The translations under genes were made by a program, and so were the position numbers. A stretch of DNA of 64,000 bases from Chrysogorgia sp. JL179-B06 (taxonomy: Eukaryota > Cnidaria > Anthozoa > Scleralcyonacea > Chrysogorgiidae), in contig JAYKKM010000121.1 in assembly GCA_035772405.1 (NCBI GenBank), forward strand, positions 1,412,501 to 1,476,500, given 5' to 3'. The notes below the pieces were generated by a model, which was given only the letters and a program-made list of their open reading frames with translations, was not told where the DNA came from and ran no database searches. Positions 56,725 through 64,000 of the stretch are shown here, piece by piece. Positions within the stretch are counted from its first letter, which is position 1, and each line of letters begins with the position of its first letter.

Positions 56725-57320
56725 ACCATGACTTGAGGGAAATTAGCGATTAAATTGCCCGCCGCCGAGGGAAGATTTGTGAAAGTCCGAGGGCGAAGCC
56801 CGAGGACTTTTACAAATCTTCCCGAGGCGAAGGGCAATTTAATCGCTAATTTCCCGACAAGTCATGGTATCAGTTTGTAATATTATGATCGCCGAGGAAA
56901 ACTTTGAGAACCTTATCTAGCCCGTGGTTGGAGGCAGAGTCCTTTGTCTTATAAGATTCCCGTCTGGATATGATATGCAAGCGGGAAATTAAGTGGAAAA
57001 CAAAGGATTTGTTTGTCTTCTAATTTTCCCTCATTCACATGCACGGGAAAATGAGTAGACAAAGAAATCCTTTGTGTTCTACCAAATTTCCCGCATGCAT
57101 ATCGTAGGAATGAGGGAAATTTAGAAGACAATGGCAAAATTTCCCTCTTGCATGAGCAATGAGGGAAATTAGCGATTAAATTGCCCGCCGCCAAGGGAAG
57201 ATTTGTGAAAGTCAGAGGTCGAGGACTTTTACAAATCTTCCCGAGGTGAAGGGCAATTTAATCGCTAATTTCCCGACAAGTCATGGTATCAGTTTGTAAT
57301 ATTATAATCGCCAAGGAAAA
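56725..57320. repeat. Duplicated hairpin block
   Basis: Two near-identical palindromes (about 56740-56880 and 57160-57300) have arms gggaaattagcgattaaatt / gcccgccgcc..gggaagattt and the same right flank (acaagtcatggtatcag). The segment between holds related gcgggaaatt and aattttccctcat words, repeated near 59010-59090. Confidence 0.7.
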
Positions 57321-57344
57321 CTCAGGGAAGTATGCTGAGATAAG

Positions 57345-58900
57345 TTTAGGTGTTTGATTTTGATTTGATTTAATTGATTGATTTAATAAATTTGTCGCTT
57401 GCAAAAATATACATAAATAAAGATATACATAAATAAAAAAACACAAAACGACAGGCGGAAGAAACAGGACTGAATGTCCCAATTGATATCTACCTCCTAT
57501 ATATAAAAAATTAAATATAAAACTATTTAGTAAATAAATAGAAGGAAAAAATCAAAAAATAAATCTAACTTATGCCAGGAATGACATAATCAGTTTCTAG
57601 TTTCTGCTTATAAAGTTTAAGTAAATTATTTAAAAAAAAACTTAAGCTGGTAATAATTTTATAGTCCTTGGGTAACTTATTCCATCGTAAGACTACCCTG
57701 TTAAAGTACGAATATTTCATATAATCTTGTTTCGTATGGTTAACTCGATAATTGTTGGGATCAAAATTCCGAGTATTGTATCTGTTCGTTGGAACTTGTT
57801 GAAGGTTTTCTGAACAATTGATGACAGATTGTCCAGTTTTGGATTTGAAAAGTTGAATAAGATCGGCAATCTCTCTCCTATATTCCAACGGCAAGATTGA
57901 TAGGGTAATCAACCTCTGCTTATAGCTTTTCTCTATTGGATATCCAAGTATAAACTTAGTTGCACGTCGTTGCACGTTTTCTATTTGTAGCTTATACTTC
58001 ATTGTATATGGTGACCATACTTCGCTAGCATACTCCAGTTGTGGTCTCACTAGCGAACAATAGATAATTTTTTTTTGTATTAATGTCGAAGTTATCTTTA
58101 CATATTCTGCGAATAAGTCCCAATTTCCGATTTCCTTTTAGTGTGATTTGATCTATATGATCATTCCAAGTCAAACAATTTGTCACCGTTAATCCGAGAT
58201 CAATAATTTGAGCTACTGTTTCCAGAAGGAGGGAATTAAGCGTGTATGATCGTTCAACCTTGACTAATTTTTTTTTGATATATTTAAAACCTTGCATTTT
58301 GAGGCATTGAAAACCATGTTCCAATCATTGCACCACCGATTAAGTTCAGATAAGTCACTTTGCAAATCTACAGAATTTGTTGAATTTCCTATAGTTTTAT
58401 AAAGTTTAGAATCATCAGCAAACAGCCCAAGGTAGAATTGCATTTTATGTAATTTGGCATGTCGTCGATGTAAACAAGGAATAGCAGGGGCCCTAGTATT
58501 GATCCTTGTGGCACACCAGACGTGACTTCGAGCCAATCAGAATATACTCCGTCTAGTAAAACTCGTTGTTGCCTACCCATTAGATAGCTTTTAAACCAGA
58601 GACTTAATTGCCCTTCAATTCCATAAGAGTTTAGTTTTTCCATTACATTTCCATAGGAAACTTTATCAAAGGCTTTCGCAAGGTCGAGATAAATAACGTC
58701 AACTTCATAACCTTTAGACAATGATGTAAGGATGTCATTATAGACCAGGAGAAGTTGTGAAATTGTCGTTCTACCTTTGAGGAAACCATGCTGTAGGTGG
58801 TAGAATTGAGGGCTGAGGAACGGAAAACAATGGTCAAAAACACATCTTTCGAATACTTTAGATAAAGTACAGAGCAATGAAATTGTATGGTTCAGTGAAG
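57345..58900 (-). pseudogene. 5'-truncated LINE (reverse transcriptase)
   Basis: Minus strand: [20 protein letters not shown] (58870), [16 protein letters not shown] with [20 protein letters not shown] (58690-58470), [14 protein letters not shown] (58430-58390), WNDHIDQITLKGNRKLGLIR (58170), RPQLEYASEVWSPYTMKYK (58050) and FNRVVLRWNKLP (57700). The FADD catalytic pair is present. The 3' UTR ends in an attgattgattta-like tail near 57350. The ORF breaks near 58460, 58290 and 58050, and nothing upstream of the RT fingers remains. Confidence 0.75.
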
Positions 58901-59139
58901 TTGTTTACGAGTTTTATTACTATTGATTGAAGTAATTATACCTTTGGGAGATGCTTTGTGTTTGTGAGATATGCAAGTTCTACGACTATCTATAATATTA
59001 TATCTATAATAGATATGCAAGCGGGAAATTTAGTAAAAGAGAAAGGATTTCTTTGTCTACTAATTTTCCCCTGCATGGTTGATGAGGGAAAATTAGAAGA
59101 CAAAGCCGTATGGATGGTTAATGAGGAAAATACGAGGTT

Positions 59140-59570
59140 TACATTCCCGGAGAGAACAAAAGAATCCGAGGCGATGATGGTATTATTATACGAAATTGTT
59201 TTTGGGAATATTTGTTTACATAACCTTCATTTGTTTATAATAATAATGATGATAATTATAAGTATGAATATATAACAATCAACAAAAGCAAAGGAATTTC
59301 TAAGATTTAAATGCTTGCTGAAAAACACAACTTAAAAGTTCAAAGACGGCATATGCATTATGTGATATTTCTTTGGTTTTAGAAGTGTTGTTTATAATAT
59401 CATAATTTTTATGTATAAATTTAACTTCCAAACATTTGGTAATATTCAAAAGATTTCTTGATGTGATATTGTATACCAGTTGCAATTGATTATATTTTTT
59501 TGATTTTTCAATTGATGGAATTATAAATGCATGTTGTGAACAAAGTGCCAAGTGAATCAGTTCAGTTTTA
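59140..59570. other. No gene seen
   Basis: AT-rich. It contains a fragment related to the gcgggaaatt family at its left edge. Confidence 0.35.
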
Positions 59571-59574
59571 TACA

Positions 59575-59705
59575 TACTAGTATGTATGTAAGAGATAAAG
59601 TCCGAGAAGGAGGGCTTTATGCTATATGAAGACCTGAGGACGCTGTGTGTCCGAGGGCTTTATATAGCATAAAGCCCGATGTTTGAGGGCTTTATCTGAC
59701 TTATT
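59575..59705. repeat. Foldback MITE with agggctttatgctata arms
   Basis: agataaagtccgagaaggag / ggctttatgctata pairs with tatagcataaagcccgatgt / ttgagggctttatct. Both arms are visible within 130 bp. Confidence 0.7.
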
Positions 59706-59947
59706 TCACGAGTGAGGAGGTTTTCCAACAAAATTTTGTCCATTTTATCCACCTTGGACAAAGATTTCCCTTAGTTTTTCCTTCATTTCTTATCTAATTA
59801 GTATTCATGGTCTTTATGCTAGATAAAGACCGCACGTACATCAAAGAAAACCGACTCAATCGTGTAATAAGTATGGATTGAGACTTTGATAGGGGTTCCA
59901 TTTACAGTATTATACTGACAATAACTTTGGGACTTTGATAACTGACT

Positions 59948-62662
59948 GCTTAATACGGGTGGCCGCTTAATACGGGTGGCCGCTTAATACGGGTGGCCGC
60001 TTAATACGGGTGGCCGCTTAATACGGGTGGCCGCTTAATACGGGTGGCCGCTTAATACGGGTGGCCGCTTAATACGGGTGGCCGCTTAATACGGGTGGCC
60101 GCTTAATACGGGTGGCCGCTTAATACGGGTGGCCGCTTAATACGGGTGGCCGCTTAATACGGGTGGCCGCTTAATACGGGTGGCCGCTTAATACGGGTGG
60201 CCGCTTAATACGGGTGGCCGCTTAATACGGGTGGCCGCTTAATACGGGTGGCCGCTTAATACGGGTGGCCGCTTAATACGGGTGGCCGCTTAATACGGGT
60301 GGCCGCTTAATACGGGTGGCCGCTTAATACGGGTGGCCGCTTAATACGGGTGGCCGCTTAATACGGGTGGCCGCTTAATACGGGTGGCCGCTTAATACGG
60401 GTGGCCGCTTAATACGGGTGGCCGCTTAATACGGGTGGCCGCTTAATACGGGTGGCCGCTTAATACGGGTGGCCGCTTAATACGGGTGGCCGCTTAATAC
60501 GGGTGGCCGCTTAATACGGGTGGCCGCTTAATACGGGTGGCCGCTTAATGCGGGTGGCCGCTTAATGCGGGTGGCCGCTTAATGCGGGTGGCCGCTTAAT
60601 GCGGGTGGCCGCTTAATGCGGGTGGCCGCTTAATGCGGGTGGCCGCTTAATGCGGGTGGCCGCTTAATGCGGGTGGCCGCTTAATGCGGGTGGCCGCTTA
60701 ATGCGGGTGGCCGCTTAATGCGGGTGGCCGCTTAATGCGGGTGGCCGCTTAATGCGGGTGGCCGCTTAATGCGGGTGGCCGCTTAATGCGGGTGGCCGCT
60801 TAATGCGGGTGGCCGCTTAATGCGGGTGGCCGCTTAATGCGGGTGGCCGCTTAATGCGGGTGGCCGCTTAATGCGGGTGGCCGCTTAATGCGGGTGGCCG
60901 CTTAATGCGGGTGGCCGCTTAATGCGGGTGGCCGCTTAATGCGGGTGGCCGCTTAATGCGGGTGGCCGCTTAATGCGGGTGGCCGCTTAATGCGGGTGGC
61001 CGCTTAATGCGGGTGGCCGCTTAATGCGGGTGGCCGCTTAATGCGGGTGGCCGCTTAATGCGGGTGGCCGCTTAATGCGGGTGGCCGCTTAATGCGGGTG
61101 GCCGCTTAATGCGGGTGGCCGCTTAATGCGGGTGGCCGCTTAATGCGGGTGGCCGCTTAATGCGGGTGGCCGCTTAATGCGGGTGGCCGCTTAATGCGGG
61201 TGGCCGCTTAATGCGGGTGGCCGCTTAATGCGGGTGGCCGCTTAATGCGGGTGGCCGCTTAATGCGGGTGGCCGCTTAATGCGGGTGGCCGCTTAATGCG
61301 GGTGGCCGCTTAATGCGGGTGGCCGCTTAATGCGGGTGGCCGCTTAATGCGGGTGGCCGCTTAATGCGGGTGGCCGCTTAATGCGGGTGGCCGCTTAATG
61401 CGGGTGGCCGCTTAATGCGGGTGGCCGCTTAATGCGGGTGGCCGCTTAATGCGGGTGGCCGCTTAATGCGGGTGGCCGCTTAATGCGGGTGGCCGCTTAA
61501 TGCGGGTGGCCGCTTAATGCGGGTGGCCGCTTAATGCGGGTGGCCGCTTAATGCGGGTGGCCGCTTAATGCGGGTGGCCGCTTAATGCGGGTGGCCGCTT
61601 AATACGGGTGGCCGCTTAATACGGGTGGCCGCTTAATACGGGTGGCCGCTTAATACGGGTGGCCGCTTAATACGGGTGGCCGCTTAATACGGGTGGCCGC
61701 TTAATACGGGTGGCCGCTTAATACGGGTGGCCGCTTAATACGGGTGGCCGCTTAATACGGGTGGCCGCTTAATACGGGTGGCCGCTTAATACGGGTGGCC
61801 GCTTAATACGGGTGGCCGCTTAATACGGGTGGCCGCTTAATACGGGTGGCCGCTTAATACGGGTGGCCGCTTAATACGGGTGGCCGCTTAATACGGGTGG
61901 CCGCTTAATACGGGTGGCCGCTTAATACGGGTGGCCGCTTAATACGGGTGGCCGCTTAATACGGGTGGCCGCTTAATACGGGTGGCCGCTTAATACGGGT
62001 GGCCGCTTAATACGGGTGGCCGCTTAATACGGGTGGCCGCTTAATACGGGTGGCCGCTTAATCGGGTGGCCGCTTAATACGGGTGGCCGCTTAATACGGG
62101 TGGCCGCTTAATACGGGTGGCCGCTTAATACGGGTGGCCGCTTAATACGGGTGGCCGCTTAATACGGGTGGCCGCTTAATACGGGTGGCCGCTTAATACG
62201 GGTGGCCGCTTAATACGGGTGGCCGCTTAATACGGGTGGCCGCTTAATACGGGTGGCCGCTTAATACGGGTGGCCGCTTAATACGGGTGGCCGCTTAATA
62301 CGGGTGGCCGCTTAATACGGGTGGCCGCTTAATACGGGTGGCCGCTTAATACGGGTGGCCGCTTAATACGGGTGGCCGCTTAATACGGGTGGCCGCTTAA
62401 TACGGGTGGCCGCTTAATACGGGTGGCCGCTTAATACGGGTGGCCGCTTAATACGGGTGGCCGCTTAATACGGGTGGCCGCTTAATACGGGTGGCCGCTT
62501 AATACGGGTGGCCGCTTAATACGGGTGGCCGCTTAATACGGGTGGCCGCTTAATACGGGTGGCCGCTTAATACGGGTGGCCGCTTAATACGGGTGGCCGC
62601 TAAATACGGGTGGCCGCTAAATACGGGTGGCCGCTAAATACGGGTGGCCGCTAAATACGGGT
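59948..62662. repeat. 17-bp minisatellite, ~160 copies, variants in blocks
   Basis: Unit gcttaatacgggtggcc repeats with very few interruptions for 2715 bp. From 59948 to about 60544 and from about 61596 on, units carry taatac. The middle block (about 62 copies) carries taatgc. The final few units read ctaaatac. One unit near 62061 has lost a single base. The last unit runs into gggttccactgta, so the array ends inside a TIR-like sequence. Confidence 0.95.
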
Positions 62663-62690
62663 TCCACTGTATTTGCATCATATAATATAT

Positions 62691-62952
62691 CTGCCTGGTT
62701 ACTCAGCTAAGCGTACTTTTTATTTTTGATTCGGAATCCAAAATCAAAGCGAAGCGAAAGCTGAACGATTTATTCGATTAGTATTTGTTATTTTCATGTT
62801 GGTGGGTTATTTTGGACAAGTTAGAAGTAAAGCGTAATGACAATTTAATGTCTAATCGTGGTGGGAAACGCGAAGGAGCTTGAAGGCCACGATTGCCGTA
62901 AACTATCTTGAACAAAAAATCAACAAGTACGCTTAGCTGAGTAACCAGGCAG
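62691..62952. mobile_element. MITE with perfect 27-bp inverted ends
   Basis: ctgcctggttactcagctaa followed by gcgtact (62691) is exactly inverted at 62926-62952. It is 262 bp with no gene and lies just outside the minisatellite. Confidence 0.85.
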
Positions 62953-63336
62953 ATCGTGACATAGCCCCTTTAAACAATACAGTATGAAAAGTGGTAGTGC
63001 TGGAGGGAAAGGTAAAGTTTGTTTGGTAGAAACTTCTTGAAAAATTCCATAGGAAAGAGCAGTTAGCCAAGGAGTAAGAAGACTTAATATTATAATAATC
63101 AATGCCATCTTTGACATATAAACTGCTTCATAATATTATTCAATTTATAATTTTGTAGCTAGCAGAACTGGCAAGTGGAATGTGGTGCTGTCCAGTAAGA
63201 GCAAAGGCCATAATAAAAAGCTCTAACAAATATTATATTTATTATATAGTTCCCAACTGATATGTAAAAAAATGTCTATTCCAGCTTTTCAATAATAAAT
63301 CATTTTATATTTGACAGTTGTCTTCAATTTATTTTC
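62953..63336. other. No gene seen
   Basis: AT-rich spacer between a MITE and the right inverted arm. A 65-residue minus-strand hydrophobic reading (62920-63117) overlaps the MITE and is not supported. Confidence 0.35.
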
Positions 63337-64000
63337 TTTATTAAGACCTTCTACCTTTGTGGAAAACCCTTCAAATAGAGTACTAAACTAGGCTAAACTA
63401 TATTTTAAATTATAACAGAACTCATCCAGGTTTACTATTTTGGATGTATTTTAATACTATTTAAAACCTGTTTTATTTGCTATTTTGGATATATTTTAAT
63501 ACTATTTAAAACCTGTTTTAAGTAAACTAGGCTTAAAATAGTATTAAACTATATTTTAAATAGCATGGTTTTTTTGCAGCTTTACTATTTTTAATGTATT
63601 TTAATACTATTTTAAACCTGTTTTAATGGCTGATCAACAACTAAACACATGCTTTGGAAAAGTTAAAACAGGTTTAAACTATCTTTCAAATAGCTTTAAA
63701 CCAGATTAAAACTATAATAAAACTAGTTTACAAATAGGGTTGACAATCACTTTCTAAATAGAACTTGAACTAGATTTAAAATAGCTTTTCAAACTAGCAT
63801 TAAACTATCTTCAAAATAGTGTTTGGTTTTGTAAGGGTATAGTTTACGACCGATCTGCACATTTTTCGTGTGCATGCATGTTCACGATGTACGTTATAAG
63901 TTGACATGTAATTTTGTTATTTAAAGCGTCATTTAACCATGCCAGCAAGTATTTAAGACTTTATAGCTGACCTTTTACCGGACCATGTTTCTACAGTATG

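Larger units (their letters stand above)
55683..63840. mobile_element. Possible 8.2-kb element bounded by long inverted repeats
   Basis: atacccttacgaaaccagac at 55683 is inverted as a gtttggttttgtaagggtat-type end at 63840. Both arms (55683-56200 and about 63340-63840) are made of degenerate actattttaaa-like words, unlike the flanks. Neither arm has its own opposite end nearby, so they are best read as the two ends of one element. A target duplication is ambiguous (ta or ag, 2 bp). No transposase was found inside. Confidence 0.5.

Noticed and set aside
59948..62662. Coding repeat protein or CRISPR in the 17-bp array
   Set aside because: The 17-bp period shifts the reading frame each unit and there are no spacers.

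Overview
The window looks like accessory, transposon-packed DNA from an invertebrate animal, most probably an anthozoan cnidarian (coral or sea anemone). The sequence is AT-rich, has spliceosomal introns, and carries a broad mix of DNA-transposon and retroelement families. No ordinary single-copy host gene could be identified with confidence. The organism call is an inference from repeat content.

Region 1 (1-10.25 kb) is one old integrase-type transposase gene (+) broken into five pieces by later insertions: an Academ-like element with an XPG-type nuclease and a CXC tail (430-6494, TSD taa), a 0.55 kb MITE, a TTAA-flanked MITE (7415-7943) and a hAT relic (7987-9944, 8-bp TSD with one mismatch). 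Region 2 (11-15 kb) holds a tyrosine-recombinase relic and a second, badly decayed Academ-like gene.

Region 3 (14.8-22.4 kb) is a nested stack. A CR1/L2-like LINE is split at 15462/19661 by an LTR retrotransposon (161/160-bp LTRs, TSD taca). The LTR element itself contains a Harbinger element whose two-exon transposase is still open. Regions 22-25 kb and 28.6-38 kb are a graveyard of fragments: LINE, Copia-like, a tRNA-derived SINE, Helitron-like, DIRS-like reverse transcriptase, EnSpm-like, Crypton-like and a third Academ-like piece.

The most notable content is two related transposons with TAY termini and perfect 6-bp target duplications (25446-28382, TSD gttgtg; 45330-53655, TSD atatga), best matching the IS3EU superfamily. 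Both have an integrase reading inward from one end and a eukaryotic signalling enzyme reading inward from the other. In the smaller one the enzyme is an alpha-kinase. In the larger one it is a HECT E3 ubiquitin ligase with an N-terminal zinc ribbon and a UBZ-like finger. The larger element's integrase (430 aa, two exons) is open and has a full DDE triad, and its first residues form a zinc ribbon homologous to the start of the HECT protein. Each end of that element also carries about 16 tandem ~21-24-bp repeats.

The larger element sits between a DUF6589-type gene (39-44.8 kb, +) and a RecQ helicase relic (53.8-55.6 kb, -). With an XPG/FEN-like fragment at 38.2-38.8 kb these may be parts of one older large element. 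The right end (55683-63840) is bounded by long inverted repeats and contains foldback MITEs, a 5'-truncated LINE and a 2.7 kb, 17-bp minisatellite (about 160 copies) whose last unit resembles a pogo/Tigger-type terminal repeat.
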